Positions 25,675-34,078 are shown, counted from the stretch's first letter. The stretch: 64,000 nt of DNA from Candidatus Brevundimonas phytovorans (GCA_029203145.1 CP119309.1:126501-190500); one strand, 5' to 3'. Notes: generated from the letters alone by a model not told the origin. Translations and numbers: made by a program.

Positions 25675-25759
25675 TGGTGCCGGTGGCCGGGCTCGAACCG
25701 GCACTCCTCTCGGAACAGGATTTTGAATCCAGCGCGTCTACCAATTCCACCACACCGGC
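25675..25759 (-). tRNA. tRNA-Leu (anticodon CAA)
   Basis: This 85-nt class II tRNA with encoded CCA is read on the minus strand. The acceptor is GCCGGTG with CACCGGC, the D arm contains TGGAATTGGTAGACGC, the anticodon loop TTCAAAA gives CAA, and a long variable arm (TTCCGAGAGGAGT) precedes the T arm GCCGGTTCGAGCCCGGC. One T-T mismatch in the anticodon stem is tolerated. It reads TTG leucine codons. Confidence 0.93.
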
Positions 25760-25820
25760 ACAGGTCTGGGAGGCGCGCAATCTAGCGGCGGAATTCGTCG
25801 GGTCAATCGCAACCCTGACC

Positions 25821-26666
25821 TTAATTGGATCGCAGGCGGCTTCCCGTTGACGCGGACGAATCCATCATGAAGTTGGTGCGGAACTGGATCATGCCCAGCG
25901 GCACCTCGCCGCCGTCCTTGCTCTTCAGGCGGGCGCGTCGGGTCGCGTCAATCGCCGCCCGGCCGAAGCCGCCGTCGATCGGGTGTTCCGTCTCAACCAC
26001 GCAGTCGCGCACACGACCGTCGGGCTGGGTGAGGCAACTCACAGTGGCGAAGCCGCGCACATAGGTCCGCCCCTGGGGGTAGGCCGGTTGTGGTTCCTGG
26101 GCCCACTCGATGTTCATCGGCAGACCGTCATCGCCCAGGGCGTCGAGCTCCGCGTCGCGGGGATCGACCAGGGGGCGATTACAGGCCTGCAGGGTTTCGT
26201 CGATCGCTGCGCTGGACGCCGGCAGGTCCAGAACATAGCGCAGGTTCCGACCGCCTTCGGCGCCGCCCGCCACAATGATCTGCATCTTGCCGCCTTCGCG
26301 CATGTCGCGCGCCAGCGGGCTGGGCCTGTCGCTGATGGCGACTTCAGGGTTCTCGGCCACGTTCCATCGCTGCTCGTCGAAATCGTCGTCCCCAAAGGCG
26401 ATCCTCAATTGGCGAGTCGCGCCGGTCGCAGGCGGCAGCCCGCTGATCAGGACCTGAAACGAGCCGTTCAGGCAGCGCGCGCCGATGCCCACGCCATTGT
26501 CGAACACCGTATGGGCGATGCTCAGCTTCTTGTCGGGATCACGCGTCATATCCCAGTCGGCGGCGGCCTCTTGGCCCGTGTTCTGGCCCGCTTCCTGGGC
26601 TTGGGCGGGGGACATGGCCGGAACGGCGTAGGCCAGGGCTGTGGCCAGTATCAGTGCGGATTTCAT
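25821..26666 (-). CDS. Secreted protein with TonB-C-like domain, unknown
   Basis: A 281-residue protein with a Sec signal peptide (about 1-23, ending PAQAQ). The C-terminal third has the look of a TonB C-terminal (energy-transducer) fold: YPQGRTYVRGFATVSCLTQP, then GRVRDCVVETE and GGFGRAAIDATRRARL. The paired cysteines may bond. The middle part (about 45-170) is not recognised. It lacks the N-terminal membrane anchor and proline-rich spacer of a true TonB, so it is probably a periplasmic relative rather than an energy transducer. The start ATG 26666 overlaps the stop of the upstream CcdC-like gene by four bases (ATGA). Confidence 0.75.
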   Translation of the reverse strand: MKSALILATALAYAVPAMSPAQAQEAGQNTGQEAAADWDMTRDPDKKLSIAHTVFDNGVGIGARCLNGSFQVLISGLPPATGATRQLRIAFGDDDFDEQRWNVAENPEVAISDRPSPLARDMREGGKMQIIVAGGAEGGRNLRYVLDLPASSAAIDETLQACNRPLVDPRDAELDALGDDGLPMNIEWAQEPQPAYPQGRTYVRGFATVSCLTQPDGRVRDCVVETEHPIDGGFGRAAIDATRRARLKSKDGGEVPLGMIQFRTNFMMDSSASTGSRLRSN

Positions 26667-27184
26667 GCTGCGACCTCGACATGGCTGTCGGTTCCGCCGG
26701 CCAGAACGCGGCGGGCGCGGATGTAGATTTCGACGCGCTGAGTGATGATCAGTCCGATAGCGAAGATCATGAAGGCGTCGGTGACGACGACCGCGTCCAG
26801 ATGCCAGGCGGCGCCGTTGACCTGCATCACTTCGCGCAGGCCCGCGCGGGCGGCGAACAGGCCGACGACCAGGATCAGGCCGAGCGGCGAGGCCTGGGCC
26901 TTCAGCGAACCGTCGGGTTCCTTTTCGATGGTGATGGTCTTGCCGCGCCACCAGCCGGCGACGCCGCCCAAGGCGAGGGCGGCGATGAAGGCAAGCCAGG
27001 CCAGGGGGCCGAACTGCGGGTGCTGGGTGTTGGCCCACAGGCCAAAGCCGATCGCCACAGTGACCAACAGGGGCATGACCCACAGCAGATGCGGCCGCAG
27101 GGTCCGTTTGCGCCGGTTGCGCAGCAGGATGATGATCAGGGCCACGCCGATGCCGATCAGCGGACCCATGGTTTGCGGCGACAT
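26663..27184 (-). CDS. CcdC/DUF1453-like membrane protein
   Basis: A 173-residue protein with about five membrane helices: GPLIGIGVALIIILL, LLWVMPLLVTVAIGFGLW, LAWLAFIAALALGGVAGWW, PLGLILVVGLFAARAG and TDAFMIFAIGLIITQRVEIY. A basic loop RNRRKRTLRP lies after helix 1, and RGKTITIEKEPDGSLKAQ, the signature of CcdC/DUF1453 proteins, in the middle. Function of the family is unclear; the Bacillus relative was linked to cytochrome c maturation, but no such genes are here. It is translationally coupled to the TonB-C-like gene downstream and follows the FAH-family gene by 62 bases. Confidence 0.8.
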   Translation of the reverse strand: MSPQTMGPLIGIGVALIIILLRNRRKRTLRPHLLWVMPLLVTVAIGFGLWANTQHPQFGPLAWLAFIAALALGGVAGWWRGKTITIEKEPDGSLKAQASPLGLILVVGLFAARAGLREVMQVNGAAWHLDAVVVTDAFMIFAIGLIITQRVEIYIRARRVLAGGTDSHVEVAA

Positions 27185-27246
27185 GCGGAACTCCCCCTCC
27201 GAACGCCGTCAGCCTATCGCGGCTGACGGCGCTCGAAAAGCGGAGA

Positions 27247-28254
27247 TCAGGCCGGGGCGACCGTCTGTTCGATGGCGCCGAAGATGGTGTGGCGCCCGTC
27301 GTCCAGCATCTCGATGCGGACGGTGTCGCCGTGCTTGAGGAAGGGCGTCTTGGCCTCGCCGGTCAGGATGGTCTCGACGGTGCGGACCTCGGCGATGCAG
27401 GAATAGCCCAGACCGCCCTCCGCCACCGGCTTGCCGGGACCGCCGTCGGCGCCCTTGTTGGACACTGTGCCCGAGCCGATGATCGAGCCGGCGATCAGGG
27501 CGCGGGTCTTGGCCAGATGGGCGATCAGGACGCCGAAGTCGAAGGTCATGTCGACGCCCGCGTCGGCGCGGCCGAAGTCGGCGCCGTTCAGTTGCACCGA
27601 CAGTTCGCCCGACAGCTTGCCGTCCTTCCAGCGATCGCCCAGCGCATCCGGCGTGACGAAGACCGGCGACAGGGCGCTGGCCGGCTTGGACTGGACGAAG
27701 CCGAAGCCCTTGGCCAGTTCGCCGGGGATCAGGTTGCGCAGGGACACGTCGTTGACCAGGCCGACCAGACGGATCGCGGCCAGGGCTTCTTCGCGGGTCG
27801 CGCCCTGGGCCACGTCGCCGGTCACGACCACGATCTCGGCCTCCAGGTCGCAGCCCCAGGCCTCGTCCGCCAGAGGGATGGCGTCGCGCGCGCCCATGAA
27901 CTGGTCGGAGCCGCCCTGATACATCAGCGGGTCGGTCCAGAAGGTCGCCGGCATCTCGGCGTTGCGGGCTTTGCGCACCAGTTCGACGTGGTTCACATAG
28001 GCCGAGCCGTCGGCCCACTGATAGGCGCGGGGCAGGGGGGCGGCGGCTTCGTGTTCGCGGAAGCGGCCGCGCGGCACGGCTTCGTGCTCCAGGCTCTCGG
28101 CCAGGGCCCGCAACAGCGGCTCGCAGCGGTCCCAGTCATCCAGCGCCGCCTGCAGCGTGGGCGCAATCAGGAAGGCGTCCGTGAACCAGTTCAGGTCCCT
28201 GGAGACGACGACGAGGCGGCCGTCACGGCCGTGCTTGAGCGAGGCGAGTTTCAT
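27247..28254 (-). CDS. Fumarylacetoacetate hydrolase family protein
   Basis: A 335-residue FAH-fold enzyme. Metal-site elements typical of the family are visible: WGCDLEAEIVVVTGD (E-x-E acid pair), VGLVNDVSLRNL and GFGFVQSKPASALSPVFVTP. The glycine/serine-rich stretch SIIGSGTVSNKGADGG is the end of the active-site loop. Proteins of this length next to hpd usually complete tyrosine/homogentisate breakdown by cutting fumarylacetoacetate into fumarate and acetoacetate, and hpd lies about 2.6 kb upstream on the same strand. This assignment is inferred from the family plus context, as other FAH members act on other acylpyruvates. Confidence 0.85.
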   Translation of the reverse strand: MKLASLKHGRDGRLVVVSRDLNWFTDAFLIAPTLQAALDDWDRCEPLLRALAESLEHEAVPRGRFREHEAAAPLPRAYQWADGSAYVNHVELVRKARNAEMPATFWTDPLMYQGGSDQFMGARDAIPLADEAWGCDLEAEIVVVTGDVAQGATREEALAAIRLVGLVNDVSLRNLIPGELAKGFGFVQSKPASALSPVFVTPDALGDRWKDGKLSGELSVQLNGADFGRADAGVDMTFDFGVLIAHLAKTRALIAGSIIGSGTVSNKGADGGPGKPVAEGGLGYSCIAEVRTVETILTGEAKTPFLKHGDTVRIEMLDDGRHTIFGAIEQTVAPA

Positions 28255-28321
28255 AGGGCGAAGCTAGTCCGAGGCGGGACGGTTGGGAAGCGGTCTCGAC
28301 GGTCGTAAAGCCGCCGTTCGA

Positions 28322-28612
28322 TCAACTATTCGGGGGTGAAATCACGGCGCGGGCCTCGGCCCCGGTGCGCAGGGCCGGGTCGCGCACCTCGACCTCGACG
28401 GTGATGGCCCCGGCGGGCTCGTGAGACCACAGATAGCGGCGCTCGATCTCGACCGCGCGGCCCGACGGGGCCGTGCCTTCATAGGTGTCGCCCCAAGGGG
28501 TGATGGCCTTCATCTCGACCCAGTGCAGGCCGCAGGCCGCGTCCAGCTCCTCGATGGCCATTTCCGACAGTTCGTCGGCGTGCGGGGCGGGACGGTTGGG
28601 GGTCACAGCCAT
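28322..28612 (-). CDS. Conserved hypothetical protein, 96 residues
   Basis: A small soluble-looking protein with no signal or membrane helix. It is acidic in the N-terminal part (DELSEMAIEELDAACGLHW), then has a beta-rich stretch (VEMKAITPWGDTYEGTAP and AVEIERRYLWSHEPAGAITV). I do not recognise the family. Its start lies inside the end of the isoprenylcysteine methyltransferase-like gene (10-base overlap), so it is co-translated with it, and the FAH gene follows 67 bases downstream. Confidence 0.65.
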   Translation of the reverse strand: MAVTPNRPAPHADELSEMAIEELDAACGLHWVEMKAITPWGDTYEGTAPSGRAVEIERRYLWSHEPAGAITVEVEVRDPALRTGAEARAVISPPNS

Positions 28613-29073
28613 CGGCGGACCTTTCCTTGATAGGCTTGATACTCAGGACCGAACTTGGCGCTCAGATAGCGCTCTTCACGCTGAATGACGAAGCGGTCGA
28701 CGACCATCAGACAGGGGACCAGCAGGGCCAGGGCGACCGGACTGTCCATGGCCAGGGCGAACCCGGCGTAGGTGATGGCGAAGCCGACATAGATGGGGTT
28801 GCGGCTGTAGCGATAGAGGCCGCCGGTCGCCAGCGCCGTGGTCGGCTTCCACGGCTCGGGCGGGGTGCCCAGACGACGGAAGGTCCGCGCCGCAATCCCG
28901 TCCAGCAGCAGACCGCCGATCACCAGAACAAAGGCCAGGCCGCGCCGCAGATCGACGTTCAGACCCAGCGACGGCTCGCTGACCAGCTGGCCGACGCCAT
29001 ACCCGGCCAGCAGGAAGCCGAGGTAGATCAGCGGCGGCGGGGCGAGAACGCCGGGATGGTCGCGGTTCGTCAT
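28603..29073 (-). CDS. Isoprenylcysteine methyltransferase-like (ICMT/PEMT-type) membrane methyltransferase
   Basis: A 156-residue polytopic protein with about four membrane helices. The C-terminal cofactor region carries the ICMT/DUF1295 signature: TTALATGGLYRYSRNPIYVGF followed later by RFVIQREERYLSAKFGPEYQAY, where the G-x-(Y/F)-x-x-x-R-N-P and E-x-x-L-x-x-x-F-G-x-x-Y elements bind S-adenosylmethionine. The substrate of bacterial members is usually unknown. It is downstream of the cupin gene by ten bases and overlaps the next small gene by ten bases. Confidence 0.85.
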   Translation of the reverse strand: MTNRDHPGVLAPPPLIYLGFLLAGYGVGQLVSEPSLGLNVDLRRGLAFVLVIGGLLLDGIAARTFRRLGTPPEPWKPTTALATGGLYRYSRNPIYVGFAITYAGFALAMDSPVALALLVPCLMVVDRFVIQREERYLSAKFGPEYQAYQGKVRRWL

Positions 29074-29083
29074 AGGGTCTGGA

Positions 29084-29452
29084 TCATATCGTCTGGCCGG
29101 GCGGCGCGGTGAAGTCCGAGGGCGGGGCGTCGCCGGTGTTGATGACCTCCGAGGGCTCGAAGATCATCACCTCGGCCTCCTCGTCGGCGGCGGTGCGGTG
29201 TTCGACGCCGCGCGGCACGACGATGAACTGGCCGGGCTCCAGGGTCTCGATGCGGTCGCGGAACTCGACCCGGAACCGGCCCTTCCAGACCAGGAACATC
29301 TCCTCGGCGTCGGCGTGGCTGTGCCAGGGGAAGACCCCCTGAACCTTGACCAGCCGCACGTCCTGCCCGTTCAGTTGCGCCGCGACGCGCGGCCGCCAGT
29401 GGTCGGAAAAGCCGCCGAACTTCTGCTTCAGATCGACGACCTCGCCGGTCAT
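29084..29452 (-). CDS. Single-domain cupin protein
   Basis: A 122-residue cupin. The first motif HSHADAEEMFLVWKGRFRVEF holds the metal-binding histidines and glutamate. The second motif, PGQFIVVPRGVEHRT, contributes the last histidine. It is predicted cytosolic. Single-domain cupins of this type act as isomerases, dioxygenases or sugar-binding proteins; this one cannot be assigned. It is too short to be homogentisate dioxygenase, although it lies in the same run as hpd and the FAH-family gene. The start overlaps the stop of the asparaginase-like gene by four bases. Confidence 0.85.
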   Translation of the reverse strand: MTGEVVDLKQKFGGFSDHWRPRVAAQLNGQDVRLVKVQGVFPWHSHADAEEMFLVWKGRFRVEFRDRIETLEPGQFIVVPRGVEHRTAADEEAEVMIFEPSEVINTGDAPPSDFTAPPGQTI

Positions 29453-30546
29453 CGCGGGGCGTCTTCGTCGGCGTAGATCGCGACGCGGGGGGCGGCGCTG
29501 GACGAGACGCTACCGCGATACATGCCCGAGGTGTTCATCGAGAAGGCGACCGTGCCGTCCTTGCCCATGACGATGACGCCGCCGTCGCCGCCGATGGAGC
29601 CGACGTCGGCGATCTCGGCGTCAGCGGCGGCCTGAACCCCCATGCCCGTGGAGGTGCGCTGGCAGATGTCGCGGGCCACGGTGGCGCGGATGAAGTATTC
29701 GCCCGAGCCGGTGGCCGAGACGGCGCAGCCGTCGGCGTTGGAGGCATAGGTGCCGGCGCCGATGATCGGCACGTCGCCGACCCGGCCCCAGCGCTTGGCG
29801 GTCATGCCGCCGGTCGAGGTGCCCGCCGCCAGACGGCCCTGGCTGTCCAGAGCCACGGCGCCGACGGTGCCGAACTTGCGCTCGTTCAGCGGGGCTTCGT
29901 TCAAGGGGAAGTCGGGGAGCGAGGCCAGGGGAACCGGCTTGCCCAGCGTGCCGGGCTCAGGCGGGGCGCCCGCCGGGCGCGGGGGCAGGGGCTGGCCGGC
30001 CTCGCGCAGAGCGATCAGCAGGGCCTGCCAGCGGCTTTCGGTGAAGAAGAAGCTGGGGTCGACCTGTTCCAGACCGACCGAGGCGGCGAAGCTGTCGGCG
30101 CCCTCGCCGATCATCATGACGTGGGGCGAGCGTTCCATCACCGCGCGGGCCGCCGCGATCGGATGGCGGGTGCGGGTCAGGCCGGCCACGGCCCCGGCGG
30201 TACGGTCGACGCCGTTCATCACGGCGGAGTCCAGTTCGTTCTTGCCGGCGGCGGTGAAGACCGCGCCGCGCCCGGCGTTGAACAGGGGGTTTTCCTCCAG
30301 GGTCTCGACCGCGGCCTGAACCGCATCGAGCGCCGAGCCGCCCCTGGCCAGCACCGCCGAACCGGCGTCCAGCGCGGCCTGCAGGCCCGCGCGATAGGCG
30401 GCGTCGCGTTCCGGCGACAGCTCGGCGCGCTCGATCACGCCCGCGCCGCCGTGGATGGCCAGCGACCACTTGGGGGCGTCGTCGGCGTGGGCGGCCGTGG
30501 CCAGAAGGCTCAGGGCTGCGACGGCGCTCAGGATGGATGTCTTCAT
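29449..30546 (-). CDS. Isoaspartyl peptidase / L-asparaginase (Ntn hydrolase), secreted
   Basis: A 365-residue Ntn-fold amidohydrolase with a Sec signal (about 1-20, ending AAHADD), so it is periplasmic. The precursor self-cleaves before the nucleophile threonine in KFGTVGAVALD. SLAIHGGAGVIERAEL near the N-terminus is the family opening motif. GDVPIIGAGTYASN and ATGSGEYFIR form the substrate pocket. The enzyme removes isoaspartyl residues from peptides and hydrolyses asparagine. ATG 30546 is preferred over 30561 because it gives a clean signal peptide. It overlaps the cupin gene by four bases; upstream a palindromic repeat separates it from the small gene and hpd. Confidence 0.93.
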   Translation of the reverse strand: MKTSILSAVAALSLLATAAHADDAPKWSLAIHGGAGVIERAELSPERDAAYRAGLQAALDAGSAVLARGGSALDAVQAAVETLEENPLFNAGRGAVFTAAGKNELDSAVMNGVDRTAGAVAGLTRTRHPIAAARAVMERSPHVMMIGEGADSFAASVGLEQVDPSFFFTESRWQALLIALREAGQPLPPRPAGAPPEPGTLGKPVPLASLPDFPLNEAPLNERKFGTVGAVALDSQGRLAAGTSTGGMTAKRWGRVGDVPIIGAGTYASNADGCAVSATGSGEYFIRATVARDICQRTSTGMGVQAAADAEIADVGSIGGDGGVIVMGKDGTVAFSMNTSGMYRGSVSSSAAPRVAIYADEDAPR

Positions 30547-30565
30547 GGTCGGTTCCCCCATTTTC

Positions 30566-30697
30566 TTTCCTCCCCATTTGATGGGGAGGTGGCGCGGCGC
30601 GCAAGCGCCGTGACGGAGGGGGCGACTCAGGCGGCGAAGGTTCGCGCTGCCCCCTCCACCGCTATGCGGTCCCCCTCCCCATAAAATGGGGAGGAAA
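30566..30697. repeat. Intergenic inverted repeat, type TTTCCTCCCCAT
   Basis: Both ends are the same short palindrome (TTTCCTCCCCAT ... ATGGGGAGG on the left, CCTCCCCAT ... ATGGGGAGGAAA on the right), as at 13939-13967. Inner segments GGAGGGGGCG and GCCCCCTCC also pair. It sits between the 61-residue membrane protein gene and the asparaginase gene, both minus strand, and may end or split that transcript. Confidence 0.8.
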
Positions 30698-30700
30698 TCA

Positions 30701-30886
30701 TCAGCGCCGGTGATGCAGTCTCTTCCAGACGCGATAGCCCAGGATGGGGGCGAAGCCGCAGAACAGGGCCGCGAACAGCACCATCCAGAAGCCTCCCCCC
30801 AGCCAGTATTCCCCGGCCAGCGCCCCGGCCCCGGCCGCCAGAAGCGGGCCGAGCCAGGGCAGCCAGTGCGGCGGCCGCATCTTCAT
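30701..30886 (-). CDS. Small two-helix membrane protein
   Basis: A 61-residue protein whose ATG follows the hpd stop codon without any gap, so it is translated by coupling with hpd. Two hydrophobic stretches (WLGPLLAAGAGALAGEYW and MVLFAALFCGFAPILGY) with a basic end (RVWKRLHHRR). I do not recognise the family. Because it is tied to hpd it may be a tiny membrane accessory, but that is only an inference. Confidence 0.6.
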   Translation of the reverse strand: MKMRPPHWLPWLGPLLAAGAGALAGEYWLGGGFWMVLFAALFCGFAPILGYRVWKRLHHRR

Positions 30887-31975
30887 TCAGGCGTCGACCT
30901 TGATGACGCCGCGACGGATCTGGTCCAGCTCGATGGAGTCGAACAGGGCCTGGAAGTTGCCGTTGCCGAAGCCTTCATTGCCCTTGCGCTGGATGATTTC
31001 GAAGAAGATCGGGCCAAAGGTGTCCTGGGTGAAGATCTGCAGCAGCAGGCCTTCCTCGTCGGAACCGTCGATCAGGATGCGGTTCTTGCGCATCCGCTCC
31101 ACGTCCTCGCCATGGTTGGGCAGGCGCTTGTCGATCAGCTCGAAATAGGTCTCGATCGTGTCCTGGAAGGCCACGCCGCGGGCCTTCATGGCCTCGACCG
31201 TCTCGAAGATGTTGTCGGTGGTCAGGGCGATGTGCTGGATGCCCTCGCCGTTATAGCGGCGCAGGAACTCCTCGATCTGCGAGTTGTCGTCCTGGCTCTC
31301 GTTCAGCGGGATGCGGATGGCGCGGTCGGGCGCGATCATGGCCTGCGAGAACAGGCCGGTCGCCTTGCCCTTGATGTCGAAATACTTCTGCTCTTCGAAG
31401 TTGAAGACCGAACCATAGAAGCCCGACCAGGTGCGCATCTCGCCGCGACGCACGTTGTGGGTCAGGTGGTCGAGGATCTCGAGGCCCATGGAGTTCTTGC
31501 GCTCGGCCTCTTCCCAGCCCTCGATCTCGTCCCAGGCGTCATAGAGCGAACCCTGCTCGCCGTACTGGTCGATGACATAGAGCAGCGAACCGCCGATGCC
31601 TTGCAGGATGTAGGGATAGTCGTTCCCCAGAGCGCCGCCGTTGACGCCCTCGGCCTTGACCGCGCCGCGTTCCAGCGCGCCCTCATAGGCGGCCTTGGCG
31701 TCGGCGACGCGGAAGGCCATGCCGTTGGCCGAGGGGCCGTGGTCCCTGGCGAAGTCCGCCGCCTGGCCCTTGGGCGTGCGGTTGACCAGCATGGTGATGT
31801 CGCCCTGTTTCAGGCGCACCGCGTCGGTGGTCGGGTTCACATGGGTGGGGGTGAAGCCCATCAGCTCCAGCCGGGCGATCATGGCCTCGGGCTCGGGGCC
31901 GGTGAATTCGACGAATTCGAAACCGTCCACGCCCAGCGGGTTTTCCTGGTCGAGTTTGGCGGCGGCGTCCTGCAT
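30887..31975 (-). CDS. hpd: 4-hydroxyphenylpyruvate dioxygenase
   Basis: A 362-residue non-heme iron dioxygenase that turns 4-hydroxyphenylpyruvate into homogentisate in tyrosine and phenylalanine breakdown. The iron ligands are recognisable: histidine in LDHLTHNV, histidine in GIQHIALTTDNIFETV and glutamate in FFEIIQRKGNEGFG. The C-terminal helix segment NFQALFDSIELDQIRRG gates the site. Length and motifs fit the bacterial family fully. The FAH-family gene 2.6 kb downstream on the same strand likely takes part in the same pathway, while homogentisate dioxygenase and maleylacetoacetate isomerase are not in the window. The upstream region 31976-32166 is divergent with yqaA. Confidence 0.95.
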   Translation of the reverse strand: MQDAAAKLDQENPLGVDGFEFVEFTGPEPEAMIARLELMGFTPTHVNPTTDAVRLKQGDITMLVNRTPKGQAADFARDHGPSANGMAFRVADAKAAYEGALERGAVKAEGVNGGALGNDYPYILQGIGGSLLYVIDQYGEQGSLYDAWDEIEGWEEAERKNSMGLEILDHLTHNVRRGEMRTWSGFYGSVFNFEEQKYFDIKGKATGLFSQAMIAPDRAIRIPLNESQDDNSQIEEFLRRYNGEGIQHIALTTDNIFETVEAMKARGVAFQDTIETYFELIDKRLPNHGEDVERMRKNRILIDGSDEEGLLLQIFTQDTFGPIFFEIIQRKGNEGFGNGNFQALFDSIELDQIRRGVIKVDA

Positions 31976-32166
31976 GACGCGTCTCCTCTCAATATTTTAG
32001 TGGCGGCTGCTGCCGCCGATTGGGGCGGAACCTAATGGGCGCCCCCCGTCGGGCGCAAGGCGGGGCTGATCCGAAACAGGACACGTTGCAGTGTCGCAGC
32101 CGCCGATCAACGGATGCGCGCGGCCGTTCAGCCTGCTAGAGCCGCAGGCTCAATCGGGACGCCTGT

Positions 32167-32748
32167 ATGCTTCGCAAGCTCTATGACTGGGTCTTCTCCC
32201 TGGCCCGCCACCGTCACGCGACCCGGTCGCTGGCGATCGTCTCCTTCGCGGAAAGCTCCTTCTTCCCCATTCCGCCCGACGTCATGCTGGCGCCCATGGT
32301 GCTGGCCAAGCCCGAGCGCGCCTATTTCTACGCCCTGGTCTGCACGGTCGCCTCGGTGCTGGGCGCCCTGCTGGGCTACGCCATCGGCTATTTTCTGGAG
32401 CCGGTCGGCTTGTGGATGCTGGCCGTGCTGGGCAAGGCCGACACGTTTGAAGCCTCCAAGGCCCTGTTTCAGCAGCACGGGGCCTGGGTCATCCTGATCA
32501 AGGGGCTGACCCCGATCCCGTTCAAGCTGATCACCATCGCCTCGGGCATCTTCCAGTTCAATCTGGCGCTGTTCATGGCCCTGTGCGTCGTCACGCGCGG
32601 CGCCCGCTTCTTCCTGGTGGCCTTTGTGCTGAAGCGCTGGGGCGAGCCCATGCTGGCGATCATCGAGAAACGCCTGGCCCTGTTCACCGTGCTTTTCCTG
32701 GTTCTGCTGGTCGGCGCCGTCTTTGCGGTCAAGCTTGTCGGACACTGA
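32167..32748 (+). CDS. YqaA-family membrane protein (DedA-like)
   Basis: A 193-residue inner-membrane protein with about five helices. The DedA/SNARE-associated fold signatures are FAESSFFPIPPDVMLAPMVL near the N-terminus and a hydrophobic VILIKGLTPIPFKLITIASG loop, where the glycine and prolines are conserved. DedA-family proteins are proposed lipid flippases or regulators of membrane potential; this member is of the YqaA type. Start ATG 32167 has family-typical sequence. dsbB follows 36 bases later and coq7 after it, all co-directional, a common alphaproteobacterial arrangement. Confidence 0.88.
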   Translation: MLRKLYDWVFSLARHRHATRSLAIVSFAESSFFPIPPDVMLAPMVLAKPERAYFYALVCTVASVLGALLGYAIGYFLEPVGLWMLAVLGKADTFEASKALFQQHGAWVILIKGLTPIPFKLITIASGIFQFNLALFMALCVVTRGARFFLVAFVLKRWGEPMLAIIEKRLALFTVLFLVLLVGAVFAVKLVGH

Positions 32749-32784
32749 TCGACGCCGGCCCCGGCTGCGTCTAAGAAAGGCGCC

Positions 32785-33324
32785 ATGACGCGCCTGTATC
32801 AACGACTGACCCGCTGGTGGACCGCCTATGCCCTGGCGGCCTCCCTGGCCATGCTGGGCGCGGCCCATGCCTTCGAGCGGTTCGGGGGCCTGGCGCCGTG
32901 CAACCTCTGCCTCAAGCAGCGCGAGGTCTATTGGGCTGCGGTGGCCATCGCCGGGGCCGCCACCTTCTGGGCCGTGTTCAGCCGCGCCAGCCGGGGCACG
33001 CCGCGCATCGCCTCCTTCCTGCTGGCCGCCGTCTTCTTCACCGGGGCGATCACGGCCGGCTTCCATGCGGGCGGCGAACTGCACTGGTGGGCCTTGCCGG
33101 CCACCTGTTCGGCCGCGCCCTCGACCGCCATCGACCTCAGCGCCCTGAACGCCCTGGCCGACGGCACCGCCGAGATCAAACCCATCATCGGCTGCGGCGA
33201 CGTGGCCTTGAGCCTGCTCGGGATTTCGATGGCCGGCTGGAACTTCCTGATCTCGCTGGCGCTGGCTATCTTCAGTCTGCTGGCGGCGAAACGTCCCAAG
33301 GACGCGCGCGCCCCGAAGGTGTAG
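32785..33324 (+). CDS. dsbB: Disulfide bond formation protein B
   Basis: A 179-residue inner-membrane protein with about four helices. The first periplasmic pair is C-N-L-C in GLAPCNLCLKQREVYW, followed by the quinone-binding segment. The second loop carries a cysteine in ATCSAAP and another in IIGCGDV, matching the second redox pair. It re-oxidises periplasmic DsbA by passing electrons to ubiquinone. It lies between yqaA and coq7 (11 bases to the latter), so quinone synthesis and quinone use are neighbours here. No dsbA gene is in the window. Confidence 0.9.
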   Translation: MTRLYQRLTRWWTAYALAASLAMLGAAHAFERFGGLAPCNLCLKQREVYWAAVAIAGAATFWAVFSRASRGTPRIASFLLAAVFFTGAITAGFHAGGELHWWALPATCSAAPSTAIDLSALNALADGTAEIKPIIGCGDVALSLLGISMAGWNFLISLALAIFSLLAAKRPKDARAPKV

Positions 33325-33334
33325 AAGACAGACC

Positions 33335-33925
33335 ATGACCGAGGCATCCGACACCGTCGCCGCCGCCCGCCGCATCCCCCTGCCGCGCCCCGGCGTGGGC
33401 CAGACCCGCGCCCGCATGGCCGAGATGCTGCGCGTCGACCACGCGGGAGAGTTCGCCGCCGTCCACATCTACCGCGCCCAGCGCGCCGTGCTGGAAGGGC
33501 GCAAGGGCAAGTCCGCCATCGCCGCCGACCTGACCGAGATGGAGGGGCATGAGGCCGTCCATCTGGCCCGGTTCGAGGCCCTGCTGACCGAGAACCGGGT
33601 GCGCCCCACGGCCATGATCCCGCTGTGGAAACTGGCCGCCACGGCGCTCGGCGCCGGCACCGCCCTGATCTCGGAGAAAGCCGCCCACGCCTGCACCGAG
33701 GCGGTCGAGAGCGTCATCGAAAAACACTACGCCGATCAGATCGAGGAGGTCCGCGACCGCGACCCCGAACTGGCCGCAGAGCTGACGAAGTTCCGCGAAG
33801 AGGAACTGGCCCACCACGACCACGCCATCGAACACGGCAGCCGCGAGGCCCCGGCCTATCGCCTGCTGTCGAGCGTCATCAAGGTCGGCTGCAAGGCCGC
33901 CATCAAGATCAGCGAGCGGATCTGA
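33335..33925 (+). CDS. coq7: Demethoxyubiquinone hydroxylase
   Basis: A 196-residue di-iron monooxygenase that adds the last ring hydroxyl in ubiquinone synthesis, needing oxygen. The ferritin-like fold's carboxylate and histidine ligands are visible in DHAGEFAAVHIYRAQ, EMEGHEAVHLARF, EAVESVIEKHYADQIEE and FREEELAHHDHAIE, arranged as the expected E-x-n-E-x-x-H repeats. The short N-terminal tail is basic. The gene ends a three-gene unit with yqaA and dsbB. A palindromic repeat starts six bases past the stop and probably terminates the transcript. Confidence 0.95.
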   Translation: MTEASDTVAAARRIPLPRPGVGQTRARMAEMLRVDHAGEFAAVHIYRAQRAVLEGRKGKSAIAADLTEMEGHEAVHLARFEALLTENRVRPTAMIPLWKLAATALGAGTALISEKAAHACTEAVESVIEKHYADQIEEVRDRDPELAAELTKFREEELAHHDHAIEHGSREAPAYRLLSSVIKVGCKAAIKISERI

Positions 33926-33930
33926 CCTGC

Positions 33931-34078
33931 CTCTCCCTCCCACTTGGGGGAGGGTGGTCGCGAAGCGACCGGGTGGGGAGGGCGCGGCGATACGGAGCGC
34001 TGCGGCTGTCTTGCCTTGCCGCCCCCACCCGTCTTCGCCTTTCAGGCTCAGCCACCCTCCCCGAGCGGGGAGGGAGAA
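33931..34078. repeat. Intergenic inverted repeat, type CTCTCCCTCCC
   Basis: The left CTCTCCCTCCCACTTGGGGGAGGGTGG pairs with the right CCACCCTCCCCGAGCGGGGAGGGAGAA; both halves are also hairpins. The inner GGGTGGGGAGGGCG region partly pairs with CGCCCCCACCC. It lies between convergent coq7 and the phytase-like esterase gene. Confidence 0.78.

Noticed and set aside
29084..29452. Cupin as homogentisate dioxygenase
   Set aside because: Only 122 residues; the dioxygenase is over 400 residues.
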